A stretch of 10,715 bases of DNA, from positions 1 to 10,715 of the forward strand of contig DATGZX010000237.1 in assembly GCA_035296965.1 (NCBI GenBank). Direction: 5' to 3'. Below, piece after piece: positions 1 through 6,165 of the stretch (position 1 is its first letter; every line of letters starts with the position of its first letter). A program made the translations under genes and the position numbers. The DNA comes from DATGZX01 sp035296965. GTDB taxonomy: Bacteria > Planctomycetota > Planctomycetia > Gemmatales > Gemmataceae. The notes below the pieces were generated by a model. It made no database searches and had not been told where the DNA came from. It worked only from the letters and a program-made list of their open reading frames with translations.

Positions 1-1
1 C

Positions 2-283
2 ACGTTCACGAGCGTCTGGGAATGCGATTGGGAAGGAAAGGGACGGATCATTGGCAACAATCACCCAACGCAAAAGCCTGTCGAGCTGTTTGCCCGGCCG
101 ATGCGCAAGCACACGCGGCCAGGCGACATCTGCTACGAACCATTTGCAGGCTCCGGGAGCCAGTTTTGTGGTGCCGAGATAACGCGCCGTCTTTGCTACG
201 GCTTGGAGATTAGCCCGGCCTTCGTCGCCGTCTGCCTCGAACGCCTCGGCGACATGGGCCTTGATCCAAGGAAGGTAGGGTAG
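2..283 (+). CDS. DNA methyltransferase (N6-adenine/N4-cytosine type), C-terminal part
   Basis: The window opens inside this gene; 93 codons remain before the TAG stop. The visible peptide carries the motif NNHPTQKPVEL, then, after a proline/glycine turn, YEPFAGSGSQ, which is the SAM-binding motif I (FxGxG). It ends with a GLEISPAFVAVCLERL helix typical of the end of the fold. These features fit the N6_N4_Mtase family (PF01555). Motif I lies near the C-terminus, so the catalytic DPPY-type motif would be upstream, outside the window; this is the beta-class order. The protein would transfer a methyl group from SAM to adenine or cytosine in DNA. It sits 4 bases before a terminase small-subunit gene, which suggests a phage-borne enzyme that marks or protects phage DNA. 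The target sequence, and whether a ParB-like domain is fused at the missing N-terminus, cannot be seen. Family call is firm; base specificity is unknown. Confidence 0.9.
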   Translation, partial: TFTSVWECDWEGKGRIIGNNHPTQKPVELFARPMRKHTRPGDICYEPFAGSGSQFCGAEITRRLCYGLEISPAFVAVCLERLGDMGLDPRKVG

Positions 284-287
284 GTGT

Positions 288-692
288 GTGCCAGGCGGCC
301 AACCCACCAAGCTGACGCCTGCGACCCAGAAGCTGCTCTGTGAGGCCATCGCTGCCGGGAATTACTACGAGGCAGCCTGTTCTTACGCGGGCATCTCTTA
401 TGCCACTTTTGCTCTTTGGATGAGGCTGGGCAAGAGGGCTAAGAAGGGAAAGTATTTCAAGTTCTTCAAGGCGATCAAGAAGGCGGAAGGTGACGCGGAA
501 GTGACCGTCGTCGCTCAATGGCGAAAGCAGATCCCTGAGAACTGGCAGGCAGCCAGGGACTTCTTGGCCCGGCGCTACCCGGAGCGTTGGGCACCAAAGG
601 AGCATGTACAGATTTTGAAGCTGGCGCAGATACTCAACCAGTTGGAGAAGAACGCCCGTGGAACTCGCAGAGCTCAAGCTGAGGGTGAATAG
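288..692 (+). CDS. Phage terminase small subunit-like HTH protein
   Basis: A 134-residue protein starting at GTG. The start is supported by a purine-rich GGTAGGG about 7 bases upstream and by the opening MPGGQPTKLTP, which matches the usual 'GRPTKLT' start of this family. Residues ~12-50 look like a homeodomain-like helix-turn-helix (helix, GNYYEAACSYAGIS turn, then YATFALWM recognition helix). A lysine-rich helix follows, then a helix with KKAEGDAEVTVVAQW and the motif ARDFLARRYPERWAPKE, the FLxRRYPxRW signature common in these TerS-like proteins. The inferred role is recognition of the phage packaging site and recruitment of the large subunit. The gene starts 4 bases after the methyltransferase stop, and its last 35 bases overlap the large-subunit gene, so translational coupling is likely. 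The family could alternatively be annotated as a generic HTH protein, but the neighbour makes TerS the best reading. Confidence 0.85.
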   Translation: MPGGQPTKLTPATQKLLCEAIAAGNYYEAACSYAGISYATFALWMRLGKRAKKGKYFKFFKAIKKAEGDAEVTVVAQWRKQIPENWQAARDFLARRYPERWAPKEHVQILKLAQILNQLEKNARGTRRAQAEGE

Positions 693-2193
693 GCTGCGTA
701 GGCTGAAGAAGCGGCCGCAGGAGTCGCTGGCTCGGCCATCCTTTGCCGCGTGGTCTTCCGAGCACCTTCGCTGCCGAACCAAGACTGACGTGCGCCCCCT
801 GACTCCAGAATCTGGTTTGCACTGCTGGTTTGTGTCTGAACTAGAGACGCTCCACGAGCGACGCGGGAAGCGCATGGCGCTGGTTTCTCCCCGTGCCAGC
901 GCGAAGACAACCTGGGCCAGCTATGCTTATCCGCTTTATTGCGGGGTGCATGGTTTGGAGCCTTACATTTTCCTGATCTCCGACACGCAAGCGCAGGCCC
1001 GCATCAACCTCGCGAACATCAGGGAAGAGATCGAGGACCAGTTTCCTCTGTTTGTCGGTTCGCCGTGGGGACAGGACCGGCTGAGGCTGGCTAATGGTGT
1101 GGTGGTGGAAGCTCTCGGCACGGGCAGCAAGATCCGGGGCCGGCGCAATCGTGTGAACAGGCCGACGCTGATCATCGTTGACGATCCGGAGAATGATGAG
1201 CATATCACGTCGCTATTTCAGCGTGACCGTTCCTGGAACTGGTTCAACAGGGCCGTGGCCAACGCCGGCACCTCTCAGACGAACGTACTGGTACTCGGGA
1301 CAGCCCTGCACCGGGACTGCCTCGTGCTTCGCCTGTCCCGCACGGCCGGTTGGGATTGCATGACATTCAGGGCGCTTGGCGCATGGCCGACACGTCTGGA
1401 CCTGTGGAAAGAATGGGAATTGATCTACCAGGACTACGAAGACGATCATCACGAGGAGAAAGCCGAGGAGTTCTATCGGCTTCACAAGCAACAGATGGAT
1501 GCCGGGGCCGACCTGCTCTGGCCCGAGGCCGAACCGCTCTTGGACCTGATGAAACTCCGCGCCACGATCGGCTGGGCGGCTTTTTCTTCCGAGAAGCAAG
1601 GCGACCCCGTGAATCCCGAGGCTTGCGAATGGCCGGCCGAATACTTCGGTGGTCCGGGATTCTGGTTCGAGCGCTGGCCGGAGCACATTCAGATCAAGAC
1701 GCTGGCGTTAGATCCCAGCAAGGGAAAGGACGCGCAGACCGGCGATTACTCAGCCTTCGTGAAGCTTGGTCGAGATCGAGCTGGCGTACTTTACGTCGAG
1801 GCTGATTTGCAGCGGCGGCCGGCCCCGCAGATCGTGGACGACGGCGTCGAGATGATCCGCGAGTTCCGGCCAGATGGCTTTGCCATTGAGATCAACCAGT
1901 TCCAGGAATTGCTTTGCGTCGATTTTGAGCGTGTCGGGCAGGAGCAGGGCGTGTTCCTGCCGATTTACGGCTTAAACAACCAGGTCAACAAGCAAGTTCG
2001 CATTCGTCGGCTGGGGCCTTACCTTGCTCAGCGGCTGTTGCGCTTCAAGAGTCGGTCGCCCGGGACGGCCCTGCTGGTCGAGCAAATGAAAGATTTCCCA
2101 GTCGGCGATCATGATGATGGGCCTGACGCGCTAGAGATGGCCCTGCGCTTATCGATTGAGCTTTGGAACGGGGGCGCCGTGCCGCGGCGTTAA
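658..2193 (+). CDS. Phage terminase large subunit (ATPase-nuclease)
   Basis: A 511-residue packaging motor. The start is GTG with GGAGAAG 7 bases upstream, inside the end of the small-subunit gene. The N-terminal ATPase has a Walker A-like loop SPRASAKTT at residues 77-85 (Lys83) and a Walker B TLIIVDDPEN at 170-179 (Asp175/Asp176, with Glu178 as a candidate catalytic carboxylate). The C-terminal RNase H-like nuclease shows its acidic residues in order: LALDPSKGKD (Asp352), FAIEINQFQ (Glu411) and HDDGPDALEM (Asp486/Asp490). The length is normal for TerL. The protein would hydrolyse ATP to pump DNA into a prohead and cut it to length. Odd points are that the Walker A loop lacks the glycines of the usual GxxGxGKT and PRGxGKT forms, and that no portal or capsid gene follows. 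All nuclease acids are present and the frame is open throughout, so the gene is not visibly degraded. Confidence 0.93.
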   Translation: MELAELKLRVNRLRRLKKRPQESLARPSFAAWSSEHLRCRTKTDVRPLTPESGLHCWFVSELETLHERRGKRMALVSPRASAKTTWASYAYPLYCGVHGLEPYIFLISDTQAQARINLANIREEIEDQFPLFVGSPWGQDRLRLANGVVVEALGTGSKIRGRRNRVNRPTLIIVDDPENDEHITSLFQRDRSWNWFNRAVANAGTSQTNVLVLGTALHRDCLVLRLSRTAGWDCMTFRALGAWPTRLDLWKEWELIYQDYEDDHHEEKAEEFYRLHKQQMDAGADLLWPEAEPLLDLMKLRATIGWAAFSSEKQGDPVNPEACEWPAEYFGGPGFWFERWPEHIQIKTLALDPSKGKDAQTGDYSAFVKLGRDRAGVLYVEADLQRRPAPQIVDDGVEMIREFRPDGFAIEINQFQELLCVDFERVGQEQGVFLPIYGLNNQVNKQVRIRRLGPYLAQRLLRFKSRSPGTALLVEQMKDFPVGDHDDGPDALEMALRLSIELWNGGAVPRR

Positions 2194-2444
2194 GTCGCAT
2201 ATCGAGCCTGCTGCCGCCGAAGCCCGACGTTCAACCGGACCGGGCTAGCGGACGGTGGCAATGGACCCAAATCGCACTAAATGGCTCCCTTCTCAACGCC
2301 GTAGTTGAATCGAGATTAAGAGGCTTAAGCCGAGGAGTCCTCGATTCGCGCTGGCTTTCGCCTGCACGCACTTCGGTGTGTCAGGACCGGAGCAGGCAAG
2401 TCGCTCCGACTTTGGATGTTTTCCAGCCGGATGCCAGTCGTAGT
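2194..2444. other. Intergenic spacer between phage block and SDR gene
   Basis: This 251-base stretch lies between two convergent genes. A plus-strand frame stays open across it and on into the antisense of the SDR gene, but its translation resembles nothing I recognise and the start would lie inside the terminase gene. No portal-like or other phage gene fragment is visible. The only structure is the dyad at 2307-2347. It lacks a T-run, so I cannot call a rho-independent terminator for either flanking gene. Confidence 0.6.
2307..2347. repeat. 41-base dyad with 8-bp perfect arms
   Basis: GAATCGAG (2307-2314) is the exact reverse complement of CTCGATTC (2340-2347). Inside the dyad, CGAGGA and TCCTCG form a second, mutually exclusive palindrome around one central base (2331-2343), and TAAG/CTTA can also pair. 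It lies between the convergent terminase and SDR stop codons. It could be a bidirectional RNA hairpin or a protein-binding site. There is no downstream T-run, so it does not look like a standard terminator. Confidence 0.5.
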
Positions 2445-3338
2445 CTACCGGAGACCTTCAAGGTAATCGGCCAGAGCAGGTGCCTTGGGCGACCAGCCGA
2501 GACGTCGTGCATTGGCGGCGACAACGAAACTGTTGGACGCGACCCCCAAACGAGCGGCTTCGCCATATTGTCGAATGACGTCCTCCACGGGCAGGCTGAC
2601 CGTCCTGCCGCCGAAGCCCAGGACGGTGCTCATCATTTCGGCGAGTTCCTTGAACGAGTTGTTGCCGTTCTCCGCGAAGAAGAAGGAACCTCCCGGAGCC
2701 TTCTCTATCACGAGAAGATAAAGGTCGACGAGATCGTCGATGTGGACGTTCGAGTAGCGATTCAGTCCCTTGCCGAAGTAGACGCCCGCACCGACCTGCT
2801 TGGACAGCGCGATCAGCTTCGGGAGCTGATCACTGTCAGGTTGTGGGCCGCGCCCGGTGCCGTAAATCATGGCCGGGCAGATAACGATCGAGCGCACCCC
2901 TTTTTCGATCGCCGCCTGGCGCACATGACGATTCATGTCCACGCGAGCCCGCCGATACGGCACGGGATCGAAGTAGTCGTCCTCCGTCAGCGGGACCGCG
3001 CTCGCATATTCCCCGTCGGCGTGGTCCGCGACGATGGCCGAGCCTGACGTGTGGATCAGCAGCTTTCCGCTGCGCTCGAGTGCGGTGACGAGCGTCACCA
3101 CGGACCCGGGGTGGTCGGCGCTCGCTGCGTGAATGACAGCGTCGGCCACCTGGGCCGCCTTCGTGAGGATCTCGCAGTCGTCGAGGGTGCCGACGACCGG
3201 GTTGATCCCACGCTCCTTCAGCAGCGGGATCTTCGCTTCCGAGCGGACAAGTCCGCTTACCTGGTGACCGGCAGCCAGCAGTTTATCCGCAACCGAACCG
3301 CCGATGTACCCGGTTGCACCCGTCACAAGAACTTTCAT
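2445..3338 (-). CDS. NAD(P)-dependent extended/atypical SDR oxidoreductase or epimerase
   Basis: A 297-residue protein with ATG start and an SD-like GAGGG 4-5 bases upstream. The N-terminal Rossmann fold has TGATGYIGG at residues 6-14 (the GxxGxxG dinucleotide loop). Arg32 after the second strand (SGLVRS) hints at NADP(H). Other landmarks are VIHAASAD (68-75), HTSGS (96-100), IVICPAMIYGTGRG (151-164) and the substrate-domain signature YSNVHIDDLVDLY (195-207), all typical of NAD-dependent epimerase/dehydratase or dihydroflavonol-reductase-like SDRs. The catalytic region reads YRRAR at 128-132, so Tyr is present but the usual YxxxK lysine is Arg, as in some atypical SDRs. The substrate cannot be predicted. 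The protein is probably soluble and cytoplasmic. It stands alone on its strand apart from a possible leader ORF 8 bases upstream, and it is not related in function to the adjacent phage genes. Confidence 0.9.
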   Translation of the reverse strand: MKVLVTGATGYIGGSVADKLLAAGHQVSGLVRSEAKIPLLKERGINPVVGTLDDCEILTKAAQVADAVIHAASADHPGSVVTLVTALERSGKLLIHTSGSAIVADHADGEYASAVPLTEDDYFDPVPYRRARVDMNRHVRQAAIEKGVRSIVICPAMIYGTGRGPQPDSDQLPKLIALSKQVGAGVYFGKGLNRYSNVHIDDLVDLYLLVIEKAPGGSFFFAENGNNSFKELAEMMSTVLGFGGRTVSLPVEDVIRQYGEAARLGVASNSFVVAANARRLGWSPKAPALADYLEGLR

Positions 3339-3346
3339 GGCACCCT

Positions 3347-3463
3347 CTAGGGTTTGAATTCGGGCGACTTTCCTGCCGTCGCGGTGGCGGCCCGTTCAGT
3401 CGGCACGGCGTCCGCGAAATCAAAGTGTTCCGGCCTTCGAGTTCGACGAATGCCGCGAGTCAT
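3347..3463 (-). CDS. Possible 38-codon leader ORF upstream of the SDR gene
   Basis: A short reading frame starts at ATG with GGAGG 4 bases upstream. It ends at TAG 8 bases before the SDR start codon. The peptide is Arg-rich at the start (MTRGIRRTRRPEHFDF) and Ala/Thr-rich near the end (ERAATATAGKSPEFKP). I recognise no family. The good ribosome-binding site and the tight spacing to the SDR gene suggest either a translated leader or a small protein coupled to it. Codon third positions show only modest GC bias, so a chance ORF is quite possible. The same frame is open further upstream to about 3754, but that extension looks non-coding. Confidence 0.3.
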   Translation of the reverse strand: MTRGIRRTRRPEHFDFADAVPTERAATATAGKSPEFKP

Positions 3464-3516
3464 ATCGCCTCCGAGGAATTGCCGTACGGAACGAGCAGCT
3501 GTATCTTTGGGAAGGG

Positions 3517-3564
3517 TACGACAGTCGCTGCTGTTCCTTATACGACAGCGGTTGCTGTCTTTCA
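3517..3564. repeat. Two adjacent 24-bp imperfect direct repeats, each with an internal dyad
   Basis: Unit 1 (3517-3540) and unit 2 (3541-3564) both begin TACGACAG and share TGCTGT at the same offset; 17 of 24 positions match. Each contains a dyad. Unit 2 has GACAGC-GGTT-GCTGTC (3544-3559, perfect 6-bp arms), and unit 1 has the weaker ACAG...CTGT (3521-3534). The dyad centres are 24 bp apart. The layout resembles a paired operator for a dimeric regulator upstream of the leader ORF and SDR gene. No regulator gene lies beside it. Confidence 0.5.
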
Positions 3565-3830
3565 TGTACGGTGGCACGGTGACCCGAAATCTATTCCATA
3601 AGCCACATTCTTGCAACGGTTTGTGAAAGAGTGTGTACTTCCGCGAGTTCCAATGCGCAGGTGACCAGCCGATGGAGCGGAGATTTTCGGCGATCGGTAA
3701 CCTTGAAACAGCACCGCATGCCATGCGTTTTTGGAACCGGGTAAATCGAGACAAGGCAGGAATCAGTTCAGAACGTGTTTATGTTTGGCGGGTTGCGCGC
3801 GTCGGATTTCTATTGGCTTTTCACTGATTG

Positions 3831-3862
3831 AATGGACACTCTTTAGAAGAAGTGCGTCCATT
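3831..3862. repeat. Imperfect 14-bp stem-loop with 4-base loop
   Basis: AATGGAC (3831-3837) pairs with GTCCATT (3856-3862). Pairing continues inward through two single mismatches (C-G, C-G, T-A, T-A and a T-G wobble) to an AGAA loop, giving 11 Watson-Crick pairs plus one wobble out of 14. There is no T-run on either side, so it is not an obvious terminator. It may be a repeat-family hairpin or the remains of a mobile element end. Confidence 0.5.
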
Positions 3863-3931
3863 GAACCCGCGAACGGACGACCCGCGGCCGGTAGAGGGGC
3901 TGAATTCGGGGGGGTACGAGGCGGTTAGGGA

Positions 3932-4027
3932 CGCTTCGAAGCTCGGATAGCCTTTTTCATCAAGAACAACCACCTCGCCATCCAGCACGGCCTGGTGCTC
4001 GAGCTTTTGCAGGGCCGCCGCAATTCC
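3932..4027 (-). pseudogene. Relic of ATP-dependent DNA ligase (LigD-like) adenylation domain
   Basis: On the minus strand, 32 codons read GIAAALQKLEHQAVLDGEVV followed by VLDEKGYPSFEA. This closely matches the segment around motif III of LigD-type ATP-dependent DNA ligases, where 'AL..L....VLDGEIVVLDE.GRPSF' is characteristic. The catalytic KxDG motif that should lie about 40-50 residues upstream is absent. Similarity stops after FEA, so this is a fragment of a gene originally several hundred codons long. It begins about 30 bases downstream of the WD40 gene stop on the same strand. It is embedded in an 88-codon open frame whose other parts look random. It is probably debris of a lost non-homologous end-joining ligase gene. 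I base this on recognition of the motif, not an alignment. Confidence 0.6.
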
Positions 4028-4058
4028 GCATTGTGGCCGGCGAACAAAGACAGCTGGC

Positions 4059-5399
4059 TTATAACATGCGTCGCCTTCGTCGGACACGCCAGCGAGTCAG
4101 CAGGCCAATGGAGAGACACCAGATTGCCGCCGGAGTCAAAAACCCAGGTAGTGACTTGCGGGGGGGCAAATCCCAGAATAAGTCCCCAAGGCCATTCCGA
4201 ATCACTACGCAACGCTGTTCTGGGCTGCAACTAAGCCACTGATGTTCACTCCGCATAATTTCCCTTCCCGTTGCAGTCTCTACCAAAATGAATCCCAAGG
4301 ATGAGCGAGATTTGCTTTTGTCCAGAAATAGGCGTACTTTCGCTATCCAACTCTCTAACGGCCTGAGCAAGTGGCCCAAACGGCTGGACCACGGCTCATC
4401 CTGGCCAGCGATGTTTCCTTCGGCGACGAGCCATTGCCCATCCGGCGTCGCCTTGCGAATCGCGGTCCTGGGATTCTGACCTCTTAACAGTCTGACTCGC
4501 CGTTCGACTTCCTCGTTTCCAGTACTTGCATCGTAATAGGCCAACCAGCTTTCAGATCCGGACGTCGCTACAACAATCAGCTCGTGCGCGTCTTCAGTGA
4601 AACAACAGCAGCTGTAGATGTCCTGGACGCCAAAACGCCGGATGTTGCGACGCAGATCCCAAACATTGCAGTGGCTGTCTAGAAGAAGGTTCCCGTCAGG
4701 AGAGAATTCTATGGGCCACGCCAAGCCGGCCTCGGGGGAGTCCAGCTGGCCGATTTCCCGACTCGTAGGCACGTCAAACACAACGACGGATGAACCCCGT
4801 GCTGCCGCCAACTGCCGGCCGTCCCGGGAGAAAACCATTGGCCCACGGCATCCCAAAAATCGGCATAGTATTCGGCCCGTGGCGACGTCGTGGCATTTCA
4901 CAAGAGGTTCTCCCTTCTCGTAAGTGAGCAAGGCGGCTGTCTGGCAGTCGGAAGTGAGAATGAAAAATGCGGGACGCGAGACCGGAAGGTGGCTCTCGAA
5001 TGATGAGACCAACTTGCCGGTCCACAACTCGTGCAGGCTGATGCGACAGGTGAATCCTTCTCCTCCTGGGCCTCTGTCCCGCCGTACCACTTGCAGCAGA
5101 TCGTGATTCGCCACTAGCGTCACCTGGTCAAACGTATCTTGGTAGCCAAAGTGGGTCGCCAAGAGTCGGCCGGTTTCAGTATCCCAGAGATGAACCGGGC
5201 CTGTTGGCTTTTCCCGGCGGCGGAAGGTAATCGCTATCCGACCATCCCTCGTCAAGTCGCAAACCGATTCCCTTGTTGGCGGTTGCCACCCCTTGCGGGG
5301 GACAACTGGGGTCAACCACCACAAGCCAGCAACGCCAGCTGCCAGTAAAAACGCTGAAAAGAGGAGAACGCGACGCTGGATTAGCACGGGGATCTTCAT
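4059..5399 (-). CDS. Membrane-anchored WD40-like beta-propeller protein
   Basis: A 446-residue protein with ATG start and AGGAG 8 bases upstream. Residues ~10-30 form a membrane segment after a KIPVLIQRR start. Repeated propeller blades follow, each marked by a 'D..TGR.L' turn: HLWDTETGRLLA (70-81), CHDVATGRILCRF (169-181), VFDVPTSREIGQL (207-219), NVWDLRR (245-251), YYDASTGNEE (288-297) and VETATGREI (373-381). FSRDGRQLAAA (190-200) and FSPDGNLLL (232-240) are the matching strand-entry motifs. A second hydrophobic stretch (~420-435) is followed by a tail rich in Arg (RWRVRRRRRML). By the positive-inside rule both ends would be cytoplasmic and the propeller outside the membrane. Such WD40/PQQ-like proteins are abundant in planctomycetes, usually as scaffolds; no ligand or enzyme activity can be inferred. 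It appears to be a single-gene unit. Confidence 0.85.
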   Translation of the reverse strand: MKIPVLIQRRVLLFSAFLLAAGVAGLWWLTPVVPRKGWQPPTRESVCDLTRDGRIAITFRRREKPTGPVHLWDTETGRLLATHFGYQDTFDQVTLVANHDLLQVVRRDRGPGGEGFTCRISLHELWTGKLVSSFESHLPVSRPAFFILTSDCQTAALLTYEKGEPLVKCHDVATGRILCRFLGCRGPMVFSRDGRQLAAARGSSVVVFDVPTSREIGQLDSPEAGLAWPIEFSPDGNLLLDSHCNVWDLRRNIRRFGVQDIYSCCCFTEDAHELIVVATSGSESWLAYYDASTGNEEVERRVRLLRGQNPRTAIRKATPDGQWLVAEGNIAGQDEPWSSRLGHLLRPLESWIAKVRLFLDKSKSRSSLGFILVETATGREIMRSEHQWLSCSPEQRCVVIRNGLGDLFWDLPPRKSLPGFLTPAAIWCLSIGLLTRWRVRRRRRML

Positions 5400-5541
5400 G
5401 CGAAAAGCTCCTGTTAATCCGCCCTCAACCTAACCCGAATTATTCATTGAGTTGAAAGGTTAGCGCCTCCTAGCGAGTCTAACTTGTTGACCTGACAGTT
5501 TTGTCAATTCGCAAGGAGACTCCCTTGAGTATACATAGTGC

Positions 5542-5663
5542 TTGGCAAGCAACCTTCGATTTTTTGGCGAGGTGCCTGTCCAGGTCGAACCGTCGCAAGC
5601 TCAGTTGACCAGTGATGCCGGGCTCTTGCTGTTGCGGCAATTCGATGAGCAAATCGGTCTGGT
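5542..5663 (+). pseudogene. Truncated IS1380-family transposase, N-terminal fragment
   Basis: About 40 codons read LRFFGEVPVQVEPSQAQLTS followed by DAGLLLLRQFDEQIGL, the characteristic start of IS1380-type DDE transposases. Similarity ends at IGL. The next codons of the open frame (to 5880) are simply the antisense of WD40-coding sequence. The first possible start is TTG at 5542; a GCAAGGAG lies ~25 bases upstream, too far for normal spacing, and the true start may have mutated. None of the catalytic acids of the DDE domain remain, so the fragment cannot transpose. TGACA-GTTT-TGTCA at 5493-5506 lies upstream and may belong to the element's left end, but I cannot define a terminal inverted repeat. 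Confidence 0.75.
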
Positions 5664-6090
5664 CATTCCGGTGGTTTCGCCGGTTTTCTCGGTGACGACA
5701 TTACCCGGTCCGCTGAGACAGAGAAGCCTACTGTCTGGCGAGAAGAGCAATGTCGCCATTGTCTTAGTCTGCTTCGATAGAACCGGCCTAGCTGGCAACC
5801 TCCGTGCGACGGCACCAATACCAGCGCCATTCTCGTCAGCTTCAGGAGCAACCGTGTCCTTCGGCTTTTTGCCAAAGTAGCGCCGCAGCCGACCCGTTGC
5901 TAGCTCCCATATTGTTACCCCGCCTTCTTCATTCACTCGAGCGAGGGACCGACCATCTGGTGAAAAAGCTGCTGGCGGCCGCGGGGGGTCATTTGCGAAA
6001 GTCATTTGGCGCAAGAATGCACTCTGGCCAACATCCCAAATCGCAATCGAGTTGCCCTTGACGGCGATTCCTGCGCGCTGTGAGCATTCT
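5664..6090 (-). pseudogene. WD40-repeat gene fragment cut by the IS1380 remnant
   Basis: On the minus strand the frame encodes propeller blades: GNSIAIWDVGQ, AAFSPDGRSLARVNEEGG, VTIWELATGRLRRYFG, then LLFSPDSRLLCLSGPGN. These are ordinary WD40 signatures (FSPDGR, IWD/IWE, TGR). There is no credible start: the codons upstream of about 6090 lose the pattern and run into the sigma-factor gene's 5' region. At about 5663 the frame passes into antisense of the IS1380 fragment. Only two to three blades survive, so both ends of the original gene are missing. It was probably a separate gene, or the propeller part of a multidomain protein, not a piece of the intact WD40 gene at 4059-5399, which has its own start and stop. 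Confidence 0.7.
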
Positions 6091-6165
6091 GGAAAATTCC
6101 GTACCACCCCCACCCTTCTTTGGGCTCTTATAAGGTAAAGCCACTTTCTTGAAGGTGCCTGCGTT

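Larger units (their letters stand above)
3464..3931. other. Non-coding region upstream of the SDR gene
   Basis: About 470 bases with short overlapping frames on both strands, none with recognisable protein similarity or a convincing start site. It holds the 24-bp tandem repeat at 3517-3564 and the hairpin at 3831-3862, and it borders the ligase relic. Any promoter for the minus-strand SDR gene should be here. A TATAAG on the minus strand lies between the two repeat units, but I see no matching -35 box. Confidence 0.5.

Noticed and set aside
210..875. Minus-strand open frame (221 codons) opposite the terminase small subunit
   Set aside because: Arg/Ser/Leu-rich translation with no motif, entirely antisense to the TerS and TerL genes.
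2163..3047. Long plus-strand open frame (294 codons)
   Set aside because: It starts inside the terminase gene and then runs antisense to the SDR gene, which has clear Rossmann motifs and a ribosome site. Its own translation resembles nothing and is typical of the open antisense of a GC-rich gene.
3517..3564. CRISPR-like array
   Set aside because: Only two abutting, diverged units with no spacers and no cas genes in the window.
3464..3754. Upstream extension of the leader frame (to 135 codons, minus strand)
   Set aside because: No ribosome site at the upstream start and no recognisable similarity. It crosses the tandem repeat, which reads as regulatory DNA; only the last 38 codons have a credible start.
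5664..5880. Plus-strand continuation of the IS1380 frame as a 112-residue protein
   Set aside because: After codon ~40 the sequence is the antisense of recognisable WD40 blades, so the ORF is a chimera and not a gene.
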